Counted from the stretch's first letter, positions 53,103 to 62,005 are shown. The stretch: DNA of 64,000 bases from MED-G105 sp039025235 (GCA_039025235.1 JBCCOS010000008.1:62001-126000); one strand, 5' to 3'. The notes: a model not told the origin generated them from the sequence alone. Program-made: numbers and translations.

Positions 53103-54617
53103 TTATCGTCGGCGTTTTAATCCACCTAAAATACCGCGCATCAGCTCTCGTGCTAGGGTGCTAGAAAACGTTCTGACCGCCGACTTGATCGCGCTTTCGC
53201 CGACGCTTTGCCGGCGGGAAGACCGTTTTGTTGTGGATTTGCGCCGTGACGTCTTAGTGCGTGATGATGAATTTTGTTTACGTCCTTGTTTTGAAGATGC
53301 TTTCCTCGATTTTTCTTCAAGTCGTTCTTTTGTGCGCTCTTCCGTGCGTGCCTTCAAAATCTCATAAGCCGACACTCTATCGACGGCTTTATCATAAACA
53401 TCGCCATAGGGGGACTCACTGATTGTTTCCGTCCGTTCTAATTTCGTTATTGGTCCCATGCGAGAGGATGGTGGACGAATAAGCGTTCGATCCACAACTG
53501 ATGGACGTCCCTTGGCTTCGAGAGTGGAAACGAGGGCTTCCCCAACACCAAGTTCGGCAATAACTTTCACCGCATCAAAATCAGGGTTTTGCCGGAAGGT
53601 TTCGGCGGCCGCCTTTACGACTTTTTTCTCTCGTGGCGTATAGGCACGAAGTGCGTGAATAATTCGATTAGCAAGTTGACTTGAAACCGTATCCGGAACA
53701 TCGAGTGGGTTTTGCGTCACAAAATAGACACCAACCCCTTTTGATCGTATCAAGCGGACAACCTGCTCAATCTTTTCCAACAACGCTTTGGGCGCATCAT
53801 CAAAGAGTAAATGCGCCTCATCAAAAAAGAAAACGAGTATCGGTTTATCAGGATCACCAATCTCTGGTAGTTGCTCAAATAATTCTGATAGTAACCACAG
53901 CAAAAATGTCGCGTACAGTTTTGGCGATTGCATCAGTTTATCTGCAGCAAGAATATTGACAAAACCACGTCCATCTTCATCCGTATCGATTAAATCGCCA
54001 AGATCGAGAGCGGGTTCGCCGAAGAAATGTGCCGCCCCTTGTTGTTCTAAGGTCAGTAAACGACGCTGTATTGCACCAACCGATGCTTTGGATACATGAC
54101 CATAGGTGAGGGAGAGTTCTTTTGCGCGCTCACCGACCTCCACGAGGATTGCCCGTAAATCATTTAAGTCCAAAAGTAGAAGGCCTTCATCGTCCGCTAA
54201 CTTAAAGGCAAGCGTTAAAACGCCTTCTTGGGTTTCGTTTAGATCAAGCAGGCGAGCCAACAGCAAAGGACCCATTTCACTCGCAGTTGCTCGAAGCGCA
54301 TGCCCTTTTTTACCAAAAAGGTCCCAAAACCGCGTTGGAAACTTCTCAATGCTATAGTCATCGAAACCAATTTCTTGAGCGCGTTCGATAAGTTTGGGTT
54401 TTGCTTTGCCGGCGCGTGATAGTCCTGCCAAGTCCCCTTTTACATCAGCGACAAAGACAGGCACACCGGCATCGGAAAAACCTTCGGTGAGGATTTGTAG
54501 CGTTACTGTCTTTCCCGTCCCGGTTGCGCCCGCAATCAAACCATGTCGGTTTGCATATTTAAGAGGTAGAAACTGTGTTTTTTTCCCCTTGCCGATAAAA
54601 ATTTTATGTTCAGTCAT
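53103..54617 (-). CDS. HerA-like ATPase, DUF853 (YjgR type)
   Basis: A 504-residue ATPase of the HerA/FtsK superfamily. It has Walker A ATGTGKTVTLQ, then Walker B in KPILVFFFDEAHLLFDDAP, followed by arginine-finger region TPREKKVVKAAAET. The final ~90 residues are a Lys/Arg/Ser-rich disordered tail (SSRTKTSRRKSTTKRSSRRQ) before a terminal helix, suggesting nucleic-acid binding. Function of YjgR-type proteins is not established. It stands alone on the minus strand. Confidence 0.88.
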   Translation of the reverse strand: MTEHKIFIGKGKKTQFLPLKYANRHGLIAGATGTGKTVTLQILTEGFSDAGVPVFVADVKGDLAGLSRAGKAKPKLIERAQEIGFDDYSIEKFPTRFWDLFGKKGHALRATASEMGPLLLARLLDLNETQEGVLTLAFKLADDEGLLLLDLNDLRAILVEVGERAKELSLTYGHVSKASVGAIQRRLLTLEQQGAAHFFGEPALDLGDLIDTDEDGRGFVNILAADKLMQSPKLYATFLLWLLSELFEQLPEIGDPDKPILVFFFDEAHLLFDDAPKALLEKIEQVVRLIRSKGVGVYFVTQNPLDVPDTVSSQLANRIIHALRAYTPREKKVVKAAAETFRQNPDFDAVKVIAELGVGEALVSTLEAKGRPSVVDRTLIRPPSSRMGPITKLERTETISESPYGDVYDKAVDRVSAYEILKARTEERTKERLEEKSRKASSKQGRKQNSSSRTKTSRRKSTTKRSSRRQSVGESAIKSAVRTFSSTLARELMRGILGGLKRRR

Positions 54618-55052
54618 GCCGTCGTTAAGTCAGATTTTATTGATTGTATGGGCCTCAAGATACTCTTTTTAAGTGTGATTAACACGGATTATCTTTTATT
54701 TCTGTCAGTTTTCTCACGAGTGTTAAAACGCTCGTAAAATCAACGACCTCTGTATTTACGCGCAATGCTAAAATCGTTATCTTCCAGTAGTAATTGGCGT
54801 CGGTACGATATTATTGATGATAGTTGTTAACGGCATTCGTTCTGAAGGCAACGTCAATATTTGTAGGACCAGTGATCAATTGCATTGGGTTGGGACCGGC
54901 TGGCGATAATTGATTTCAGGTGTGTTCACGGGACTTGGTTCTTTTTAAACGTCTCAAAAAAGGCAGCTATATAAGCCTTGTTGAGGTAGAACTTTGAGCT
55001 TGGGAAGTGAAATAGAAATTATTCGTCAGCCAAATCATAAGGGGATGGGGTA
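54618..55052. other. intergenic region upstream of the Ala/Glu-rich protein gene
   Basis: A ~435-base A/T-leaning divergent region. It holds a ribosome site AAGGGGATGGGG at about 55040 for the downstream gene and a TATATAA stretch near 54968. A short inverted repeat (CGAGTGTTAAAACGCTCG, stem CGAGyG/CGCTCG) occurs near 54717. No gene is supported. Confidence 0.4.
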
Positions 55053-55520
55053 ATGCTCAGAATTTTACTTGTTATAGCCGTAGGGCTAGCAGCATTTATT
55101 GGCTTTCTAAAATTAACGGGCCGAGAAGAAGTGCTCGATGAAATGATTGAGACAGCGACTGAAAGTGCTGAGGCGCTCACCGACAGTGCGAGCGATATGG
55201 CTTCAGACGTCACTGAAGCGACAAGCGATGCCGTAGAAGAGGCGGCCGATGCAGCTTCTGATGCTGTTGATGCAGCGGGTGATATGGTTGACGAGACGGT
55301 TGATGCTGCGGGCGAGGTCGTTGATGGCGTTGCAGATGACGTTGAAGCGACAACCGAAGAAGCTGCGGAGGAAACCGAGGCTTCTGCTGAAGAAGCTGCA
55401 GAGGAAGCTGAGGCTGCTGTTGTTGAGGCCGTAGAGGAGGCTGAGGCGGAAGCAGATGCAGCTGCTGAAGACGTTGTCGACGCTGTTGAAGACGCGGTCG
55501 AAGAAGAGACGACCGAATAG
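55053..55520 (+). CDS. membrane-anchored Ala/Glu/Asp-rich low-complexity protein
   Basis: A 155-residue protein. One N-terminal helix (LRILLVIAVGLAAFIGFLKL) is followed by ~130 residues made almost only of Ala, Glu, Asp, Val and Thr in an apparent 7-11-residue rhythm (SDAVEEAADAASDAVDAAGD and similar). The chain is very acidic and predicted helical or coiled-coil/apolipoprotein-like. A strong ribosome site lies upstream and a perfect terminator downstream, so it is a real, separate transcription unit. No family is recognised. The complementary strand is also open (Ser/Ala-rich), a side-effect of the codon pattern. Confidence 0.8.
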   Translation: MLRILLVIAVGLAAFIGFLKLTGREEVLDEMIETATESAEALTDSASDMASDVTEATSDAVEEAADAASDAVDAAGDMVDETVDAAGEVVDGVADDVEATTEEAAEETEASAEEAAEEAEAAVVEAVEEAEAEADAAAEDVVDAVEDAVEEETTE

Positions 55521-55571
55521 TGTCTCATGCCTACCAAAGTTAATGAGGCAAATGCTGTAAACTAATCACTG

Positions 55572-55597
55572 CCCAGGCCATTCAGGCCTGGGTTTTT
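55572..55597 (+). terminator. intrinsic terminator
   Basis: CCCAGGCC (55572-55579), loop ATTCA, GGCCTGGG (55585-55592), then TTTTT (55593-55597). It ends the Ala/Glu-rich protein transcript 52 bases after the stop. Confidence 0.93.
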
Positions 55598-55775
55598 AGT
55601 ATTATAGCCGACACGATACCTCATTCACCAAAATAGAACGAGATCAATAACACGTTATTCGGAAGTATTAACGTGGTCTTTTGGTTTTTATGAAAAGCTC
55701 GCACAACTTATTAAATTGACGGCCAGCCTTTTCGATTAGCTTTTAAGTGTTGGGTAATTTTGAAAGCTGTAGCGT

Positions 55776-56132
55776 ATGTCACTCGTTGAATTAACGACAG
55801 AAGATGCAATCGACCTTCAGCATTTAGAACAGTATACTGATGGTGATAATGCACTCCTTACGGAGATCTTAACAATTTTCTTGGGGCAAGTTGAGACGTG
55901 TTTACAGTCACTGAAGATTGACGCTGATGATCAAACATGGCGCGATGCCTGCCACTCGTTAAAAGGCGCTGCCCGCGGCGTTGGCGCGTGGAAACTTGGA
56001 GATGCCGCGGCGGAGGCTGAAGCGATGACCGGAAATGTTGATGGAATTCAAGATGCGCGGCCAAGGCATCTTGAGACGATTAAATATCAAGCCGACATTG
56101 CTCTGGCCCAGATACAACAACTTTGCCAGTAA
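55776..56132 (+). CDS. Hpt-domain phosphotransfer protein
   Basis: A 118-residue single Hpt domain. The phospho-His is in ACHSLKGAARGVGAWKLGD, the standard HxLKGxA(R)xxGA pattern, within a four-helix bundle (TEILTIFLGQVETCLQSLK precedes). It would carry phosphate between a hybrid kinase and a response regulator. No kinase or regulator gene adjoins, so its partners are unknown; the CrbS-like hybrid kinase is 47 kb away and not clearly linked. It is followed by a hairpin and repeat remnants. Confidence 0.88.
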   Translation: MSLVELTTEDAIDLQHLEQYTDGDNALLTEILTIFLGQVETCLQSLKIDADDQTWRDACHSLKGAARGVGAWKLGDAAAEAEAMTGNVDGIQDARPRHLETIKYQADIALAQIQQLCQ

Positions 56133-56137
56133 TCGCC

Positions 56138-56350
56138 TATAGCGGAATGCAATAATTCTGCACTACTGCATTCCGTTATAGATTATGGTGATCGCGCCGT
56201 TAAACGCAAAAACCATTGCAAACTTTTTGCTCGGCGCTCTAAACAATCATATTGCGCTTGAAGGTTTTGTTGTTGAGCGCCCCCGCTCTAAAAATTATTT
56301 GGAAGAAAGTGCTTTAATCGCGCACACTTATCCTGCGAAGTACTTTAAAA
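56138..56350. repeat. hairpin plus remnant of the dispersed repeat, copy E
   Basis: TATAGCGGAATGCA pairs with TGCATTCCGTTATA (56139-56180), a near-perfect stem just after the Hpt stop. Further on, CGCTCTAAA motifs occur at 56235 and 56284, and CGCACACTTATCCTGCGAAGT (from 56320) matches the last module of copies A-C (CACACTTATCGGCGAAGTGCTTTAG). The block looks like a diverged and rearranged copy. The remainder to 56507 has no gene. Confidence 0.65.
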
Positions 56351-56507
56351 GCTCATTAAAGTAACTCCAAGCCAAGTGTGTGCGGTTGGCGTTAAGGAAC
56401 TGCGTAAAACCAAAGACTTAAAGCGTCGTCCCGCTTCCAATTGAAGTATCGACGTTAAGCACTGAGCTTTCATAAGCCCTCAACAAGGCACTGATTGTAT
56501 TTGAATT

Positions 56508-57683
56508 TTACCGCCTAAGCTCACTGATCGCCTTATCAATGCCGCCCAGTGTCAATGGAAACATACGTTGTTCCATGATATCACTCATAATCTGTATTGA
56601 CGGCGCATATCGCCAATTATCTTCTTTAATCGGATTGAGCCATACCGCACTTTGATAGACATCTAGCAGACGCTTCATCCAGACGCCTCCGGCTTCCTCA
56701 TTAAAATACTCCACTGAACCTCCTGGCGTCATAATTTCATAAGGACTCATGGAGGCATCGCCGACAAAGATTACTTTGTAATCGGACGGATAGGTATGCA
56801 AAACATCCCAGGTCGGTGTTTTATCCGTCCAGCGCCGTTTGTTGTCTCTCCAAACGAAATCATAAAGGCAGTTGTGGAAGTAAAAGTATTCTAGGTGTTT
56901 GAATTCAGCGCGGGCTGCAGAGAAAAGTTCCTCACAGACTTTTACGTAAGGATCCATTGATCCGCCAGCATCGAAGAACAATAGAACTTTGACCGTATTG
57001 CGTCGCTCGGGCCTCATAACGACATCTAGATAACCGGATCGCGCTGTTGCGTCGATTGTATTGTCGAGATCAAATTCGTCCGGCGCACCTTCTCTTGCAA
57101 ATCGTCGTAATTTCCGGAGGGCAACTTTTATATTTCGTGTGCCGAGCTCAATACGATCATCGAGATTTTTATAGTCCCGTTTTTCCCAAACTTTAACGGC
57201 ACGCCCCTGACGTGATCCCTGGTTCCCAATCCTTACGCCTTCAGGATTATACCCGCCAGAACCGAATGGCGAGGTGCCGCCAGTCCCAATCCATTTTGAT
57301 CCACCTTCATGCCGTTTTTTCTGCTCTTCCAAACGCTTTTGCAGCGTTTCCATGAGCTTATCCCAGCCACCCAGTGCTTCGATCTCAGCTTTTTCCTCTT
57401 TGGTCAGGTATTTTTGCGTGAGAACTTGAAGCCATTCTTCAGGAATTGTGGCTGTCTCGTCATCGCCAACCTCTTCGATACCTTTGAAAACATGACCAAA
57501 TACGCGGTCAAATTTGTCGAGATTCCGCTCATCTTTGACGAGTGCCGCGCGCGATAAAAAATAAAAATTTTCAACACGGCGATCAGCAAGATCAGCTTCC
57601 AAAGCTTGAATGAGGGTAAGGTATTCCCTAAGAGACACCGGAATACCCGCAGATTTTAGGTCATAGAAAAATTGCGTAAACAT
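56508..57683 (-). CDS. VWA (CoxE-like) protein, partner of a MoxR ATPase
   Basis: A 391-residue protein. A helical N-terminus and a charged, Gly-rich middle (GGSKWIGTGGTSPFGSGGYN) precede a von Willebrand A domain (about 215-375): VKVLLFFDAGGSMDPYVKV at the MIDAS, then YFYFHNCLYDFVW and KVIFVGDASMSPYEI. In the MIDAS the canonical DxSxS reads DAGGS, losing the first Ser. VWA proteins of this group work with MoxR AAA+ ATPases as chaperones that insert cofactors or activate enzymes. The matching MoxR gene is on the same strand but 3.3 kb upstream. Confidence 0.85.
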   Translation of the reverse strand: MFTQFFYDLKSAGIPVSLREYLTLIQALEADLADRRVENFYFLSRAALVKDERNLDKFDRVFGHVFKGIEEVGDDETATIPEEWLQVLTQKYLTKEEKAEIEALGGWDKLMETLQKRLEEQKKRHEGGSKWIGTGGTSPFGSGGYNPEGVRIGNQGSRQGRAVKVWEKRDYKNLDDRIELGTRNIKVALRKLRRFAREGAPDEFDLDNTIDATARSGYLDVVMRPERRNTVKVLLFFDAGGSMDPYVKVCEELFSAARAEFKHLEYFYFHNCLYDFVWRDNKRRWTDKTPTWDVLHTYPSDYKVIFVGDASMSPYEIMTPGGSVEYFNEEAGGVWMKRLLDVYQSAVWLNPIKEDNWRYAPSIQIMSDIMEQRMFPLTLGGIDKAISELRR

Positions 57684-57784
57684 GGTTGGTGTATACGCTG
57701 TTTTTCACCATCAATCGAGCCTAAAGCGGAATCAGGTGAATTCCTATTGCTCAAGCACTATTGTTCGCGCATTTTACTCGCGTT

Positions 57785-58798
57785 CTATCGTTCGCGGTGG
57801 CGGCGAACATCCTCGGGAGAGGGGCCAGGCGACAGTTGTGCTCTAAGGTCTTTCGGATCCCAGGGACCGTAACTGAAACTGCGTGACCCAGGACCGGGCT
57901 CAAACCCCGTAAAAGGCATGCGTTCACCAATGGCGGGCATAATACCCATCGGCTCGGGCGTTTTTTTCTTACGATTAAACGGCCAGATGCCTGCCACTTG
58001 ATCGATAAACTTGACGCTCTGACGGGACATTCTATCGGGAAACAATGCCATCAAAGCATTGATATCCTTTGGCATATCTGTCGATGTATTAAGCCCAATT
58101 TCACGAGCCTCAGCCGCCTCGATCGGATAATCATGAGTCCAACGACCGCTCGATAATTGTTCAGCTGCAGCAATAGCCGCGTTGTCAGATACGGTTCCAG
58201 ACAAAAGTTCGCGTGCGGCGCGCTCCAACTGGTTAATTGCCATCTGTCCGATATCTGCAAGAACCATTGTACGATCTTCCACCGCGTCGGGCGATTTTGT
58301 TTGGGTTACACGGACGATTGATGCTGCTGGCAAACCACCGATCTGTGGGTCAATTGGTCCAAGTACGGCATGTTCGTTCAATATGATTTCGTCAGCAGCA
58401 AGCGCAATTAACGTGCCCCCTGACATAGCATAGTGTGGTACATAAACGCGTGTAGGACCAGGATGTGCCTTTACAGCTCGTGCGATCTGCAAGGCCGGCA
58501 AAACAAGTCCACCAGGGGTATGCAGGATAATCTCAAGTGGCTGTTTTGGAGGCGTCGTTCGGATAGCTTCCAACATATCCTCCGCATCATTGAGATCGAT
58601 ATAGCGAAAAATTGGTATGCCCAAAAATCCCATGGACTCTTGTCGATGCACCACGGTTATAATTCTGCTTTTGCGTTTCCGCTGCAGGCGCGTAAAGGCA
58701 CGCACCAAATCGGCGCTTTGCTGTCTGCGTCTAGCGCCCTGAAGGAGAATAAACGCAATAAAAAATAAAAACGGCAAAAAGCCGATCAACTCGCCCAT
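57785..58798 (-). CDS. SDH-type Clp-fold membrane serine protease
   Basis: About 337 residues of the serine dehydrogenase proteinase (SDH_sah) family, related to SppA and ClpP. An N-terminal membrane helix (about 4-22) is followed by the crotonase-like fold with LEIILHTPGGLVLPALQIAR and the nucleophile Ser in VPHYAMSGGTLIALAADEI, then AVLGPIDPQIGG. A C-terminal Pro-rich tail ends the protein. I place the start at ATG 58798 with GAGGGG just upstream; the TTG at 58810 overlaps that site. It is between the VWA gene and an outer-membrane protein gene on the same strand. Confidence 0.87.
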   Translation of the reverse strand: MGELIGFLPFLFFIAFILLQGARRRQQSADLVRAFTRLQRKRKSRIITVVHRQESMGFLGIPIFRYIDLNDAEDMLEAIRTTPPKQPLEIILHTPGGLVLPALQIARAVKAHPGPTRVYVPHYAMSGGTLIALAADEIILNEHAVLGPIDPQIGGLPAASIVRVTQTKSPDAVEDRTMVLADIGQMAINQLERAARELLSGTVSDNAAIAAAEQLSSGRWTHDYPIEAAEAREIGLNTSTDMPKDINALMALFPDRMSRQSVKFIDQVAGIWPFNRKKKTPEPMGIMPAIGERMPFTGFEPGPGSRSFSYGPWDPKDLRAQLSPGPSPEDVRRHRER

Positions 58799-59323
58799 AA
58801 TACCCCTCAAGAAGCCTGCAGCACCCTTAATACGTGAAGATGCTCTAAATGGCTGCTACTTGTGTATGGTCGCCGGGCTGACCATGACGTGTCAACATAA
58901 TATCCGACCAAACACGTGTTAAACCATTACTTAGCGACACATTATTGTACAAAAACACTTTTTAAGTTGAAAACCGACTCTTTGTCCCAACGCCGTAATA
59001 TTCGCGCGTTTTTGAAAACGATCAAAAGTGAAGGGAATCTGATCGGTTGGTGCGAAATCACATTTTCGAGCGTTGAATTTAGAGCCGTTAAGTGAACGCC
59101 AATTTCCCTCATCAGTTGTCCCGATTTATGAAGTTTTGCGCGATCTGTATCGCGTATCGTTTTCATCCCATCGCTGAAGGTTGTGATAAGGACAAACCAT
59201 TAAATCAACAGGTGACAGTACCAACTTGATACCAAAAAAATGCATCGAAAGCATGCGCTGAACGAGAGCCCATACTCCGATGCAGTAGTCCACCTAAGGA
59301 TGAAAACAACGTTCGCGTGGTTA
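58799..59323. other. intergenic region upstream of the SDH-type protease
   Basis: About 525 bases without a supported gene. A 74-codon frame on the minus strand (58942-59166) lacks a ribosome site and has no recognisable features. The region is A/T-leaning with several short homopolymers and probably contains the protease promoter and the 3' end of the outer-membrane protein transcript. Confidence 0.4.
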
Positions 59324-60424
59324 TCAGAAAGCTTTCTGCCAGCCAACGGTGAGCGTAAAATCTGTTTCTAGCTGTGGTCCGTTTAGATTTCGATAAAACG
59401 GCAATCCAAGCTCCACAGCAATACGGTGGCCTCGAATGATCCCCTGCTGTCCGGCAAAGTTCACGCCAATAAGGCCTTCGATAATGTCCCCACCTTGATT
59501 AAGAGGATCAGCTGTTTGCACTGGTGCAATAATAAGGGGGTCTTGTCCTTTAATTGCTGCCAAGGTTTCGCCGCGGATCCGTCCCGAAAAAGAAACCCAA
59601 GGTTTCGGCTCATAAGCTGCCCAGGCCGTTACTTCATATTTATCCCCTAAGGCATAGTTTTCGGAATTTTGTTCTAATCGAATAACGGCCGAAGCCTGGC
59701 CACCAAAGCTAAAGTCACCGCGACGTGTGCGCGCGGTAAGAGATGGTTTAAAGTCAACGCTTCCAGACCCTAGTTGCATAGGGTATGGTAAGCGAGGTGT
59801 AGGGGTCGTCTCCATTGGCGTTAGAATTTGATCCGTTTCCGTAACAGAACCAGAGGGTAAAGAAAGAGCGAGCCCAAGATTGACCTGCTGATGCTTTTTC
59901 TTCCCATTGTCTAAACCGATAATCGCGCCAACAGTCGTATCACCAAAGCCAGACGATTCCGTCGTGAACTCACCCAATATATCGGTACCGGTCGGTCCCC
60001 GAAAAGTAAGGTGGTCCATTTCCTTTGTAACGACGGACCCCATTGCCATCAGTGTGATCCGATCCGTCAAACCATACATGACACCCAACATATGCATGCC
60101 CATGATCATATCTGTTGGAACAACACGCAAGGTTGGAGGTTGCATTGGTTGCCCAAAGAAGGAGTTTGGCGTGGTCGTTACAATGTCCTCTGGAGAAAGA
60201 CGATCCGTACCGTCACGGTTCCCTTCCATATCCATGCGCATATACCGGTATGACGTCATCCATTCGCCCTTCGCGTGGCGATGATCGGCCATCACACCAA
60301 TTGGTGCATGATCTGAGGCATAGGTAATATTACTATCTGTATCATCCGCTTGAGCGGTTGTTTGTCCTAGAAGAAATAGTGCAGCACTTGCCGCTAAGGT
60401 ACTCTTTGATATTTGATATTTCAT
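59324..60424 (-). CDS. predicted outer-membrane protein, metal-associated transporter-like family
   Basis: A 366-residue exported barrel-like protein. A signal peptide (about 1-26, ending AQA) is followed by a Met/His-rich segment: SDHAPIGVMADHRHAKGEWM, then SYRYMRMDMEGNR, and TDMIMGMHMLGVMYGLTDR. Alternating beta strands continue to the terminal TLTVGWQKAF. Proteins with this DHAPIGVM.DH.H.KGEWM..YR.M.M start are often found next to copper-handling and DUF2946 genes; I recall this from genome context, and it fits the DUF2946 gene 54 bases upstream. Function is not established. Confidence 0.78.
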   Translation of the reverse strand: MKYQISKSTLAASAALFLLGQTTAQADDTDSNITYASDHAPIGVMADHRHAKGEWMTSYRYMRMDMEGNRDGTDRLSPEDIVTTTPNSFFGQPMQPPTLRVVPTDMIMGMHMLGVMYGLTDRITLMAMGSVVTKEMDHLTFRGPTGTDILGEFTTESSGFGDTTVGAIIGLDNGKKKHQQVNLGLALSLPSGSVTETDQILTPMETTPTPRLPYPMQLGSGSVDFKPSLTARTRRGDFSFGGQASAVIRLEQNSENYALGDKYEVTAWAAYEPKPWVSFSGRIRGETLAAIKGQDPLIIAPVQTADPLNQGGDIIEGLIGVNFAGQQGIIRGHRIAVELGLPFYRNLNGPQLETDFTLTVGWQKAF

Positions 60425-60478
60425 TTTTCACTCGCAAAGGTTCGTGCCTCGCTGAGGCAAAGATTAAAAAACTAATGA

Positions 60479-60883
60479 TTACGCTCTGCGAGTGTTTGGT
60501 GGCGCACGGCTTCCATGCTGACTTTTTAAGGGCCGAGAAAACGTATTAAAATCATGGGGCGACGGACTTGAGACAGGATATTGCAGCGCGCCATGATGAA
60601 ATGCGGGAACAGTGATTGGCTCTATGGCATCAACGGCTAAGCACAAAAGGCAGTGGCCATGGGTATTTTCGTCGTCAGAATTCGTTAAACCAAGCGCACT
60701 GATAAAATCGTTGATTGCTGCACGATCAGCGTCAGAGGTGGATGCGATCGATGAGCAATGAAGACCATCCGATCCGATCGACTTTGCGCCACCGGCAGCC
60801 ATCGTTGCCGACAGCGAAAGCTGCGCGATCAAAAAAATGCAGAAGCACGCAGTCTTCAGGTATTTTGCTATAGAAGAGTTCAA
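60479..60883 (-). CDS. DUF2946-like exported protein
   Basis: A 134-residue protein with an N-terminal signal (KTACFCIFLIAQLSLSATMA) and a Cys/His cluster THGHCLLCLAVD (about residues 76-87) typical of DUF2946. The C-terminal part is low in structure with Pro/Ser/His. DUF2946 genes frequently neighbour copper-resistance and TonB-receptor genes, suggesting periplasmic metal binding, but no biochemical role is established. It lies directly before the His/Met-rich outer-membrane protein gene on the same strand, so they are likely one operon. Confidence 0.7.
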   Translation of the reverse strand: MNSSIAKYLKTACFCIFLIAQLSLSATMAAGGAKSIGSDGLHCSSIASTSDADRAAINDFISALGLTNSDDENTHGHCLLCLAVDAIEPITVPAFHHGALQYPVSSPSPHDFNTFSRPLKSQHGSRAPPNTRRA

Positions 60884-60986
60884 ACAATCCCCGCATAGTG
60901 TTGGATAACAACACTGTGCGGATCATAATTCAGGTTGTTTTTATAGTCAAAACTGAAACGCTGTTACATCATTAGCGAGACGAGTT

Positions 60987-61832
60987 TTAAGACCCTTCGC
61001 GACGGGCGAGAAAAGCGAGCCGCTCGAAAAGGTGCACATCTTGCTCATTTTTTAGCAACGCACCATGAAGAGGCGGTATCGCCTTTCGAGGGTCACGCTC
61101 TTGTAAAACGGATTCCGGTAATTCATCGGCCAAGAGCAGTTTCAACCAATCCAAAAGCTCGGAGGTGGAAGGCTTTTTCTTTAGTCCTGGCACATCTCTC
61201 ATCTCATAAAATATTTTTAACGCATCAGCGACAAGCCGCTTTTTTATACCAGGGAAATGAACATCAACGATCTCGGTCATCGTGTCCGCATCCGGAAATT
61301 TGATATAATGGAAAAAGCACCGGCGCAAAAAAGCGTCCGGTAATTCCTTTTCGTTATTCGATGTGATGATTACCACAGGACGAACATCTGCCTTAACCGT
61401 CTCGCCGGTCTCGTAAACGTAGAACTCCATTCGATCGAGCTCCTGCAGAAGATCATTGGGGAATTCGATATCGGCTTTGTCTATTTCATCAATCAACAAA
61501 ACAGGACGCTTTTTTGATGTGAAAGCCTCCCACAGTTTTCCGCGTTTGATATAATTCTTAACGTCGCGGGCTTTTTCTTCCCCTAATTGTGAGTCTCGCA
61601 AGCGCGCTACGGCATCGTATTCGTAAAGTCCTTGTTGTGCTTTTGTGGTTGACTTAATGTGCCATTCTAAGAGCGACGCATCGATCGCATTCGCCACTTC
61701 CTGTGCGAGAACCGTTTTCCCTGTCCCCGGCTCCCCTTTGATAAGAAGCGGCCGTTCCAATGTAACCGCTGCGTTTACCGCAACTTTCAGATCTTCAGTT
61801 GCGATATAATTTTTGCCACCAGAAAACTTCAC
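60987..61832 (-). CDS. MoxR-family AAA+ ATPase
   Basis: A 281-residue ATPase. It has Walker A KGEPGTGKTVLAQEVA, Walker B RPVLLIDEIDKADIEFPNDLL, sensor VVIITSNNEKELPDAFLRRCFFHY and a C-terminal lid. It starts at GTG 61832. MoxR proteins act with VWA partners as metal- or cofactor-insertion chaperones. The VWA gene (56508) is downstream on the same strand but separated by three other genes. It is divergent from the gene at 62006. Confidence 0.92.
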   Translation of the reverse strand: MKFSGGKNYIATEDLKVAVNAAVTLERPLLIKGEPGTGKTVLAQEVANAIDASLLEWHIKSTTKAQQGLYEYDAVARLRDSQLGEEKARDVKNYIKRGKLWEAFTSKKRPVLLIDEIDKADIEFPNDLLQELDRMEFYVYETGETVKADVRPVVIITSNNEKELPDAFLRRCFFHYIKFPDADTMTEIVDVHFPGIKKRLVADALKIFYEMRDVPGLKKKPSTSELLDWLKLLLADELPESVLQERDPRKAIPPLHGALLKNEQDVHLFERLAFLARREGS

Positions 61833-62005
61833 TTTAGCCCATCCTTTATAATTTGCGCGAACTTATCGAAATCGAACGAGCTGGTCAAAACGACATTTGT
61901 GGCTGCAGCCCCCCATTTAAATTGGCGGCGTTCATTACTGGATAATTCAACATTGCATCGACCAATGAGTGAAAATATTTAGGTTCTTGCCTTAAACCCC
62001 GGCCT

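Noticed and set aside
55019..55537. Ser/Ala-rich 172-codon frame on the minus strand opposite the Ala/Glu-rich gene
   Set aside because: It is the mirror of the GCN/GAR codon pattern on the plus strand; the plus frame has the ribosome site, membrane anchor and terminator.
58942..59166. 74-codon minus-strand frame upstream of the SDH-type protease
   Set aside because: No ribosome site, no recognisable domain and A/T-rich non-coding look of the region.
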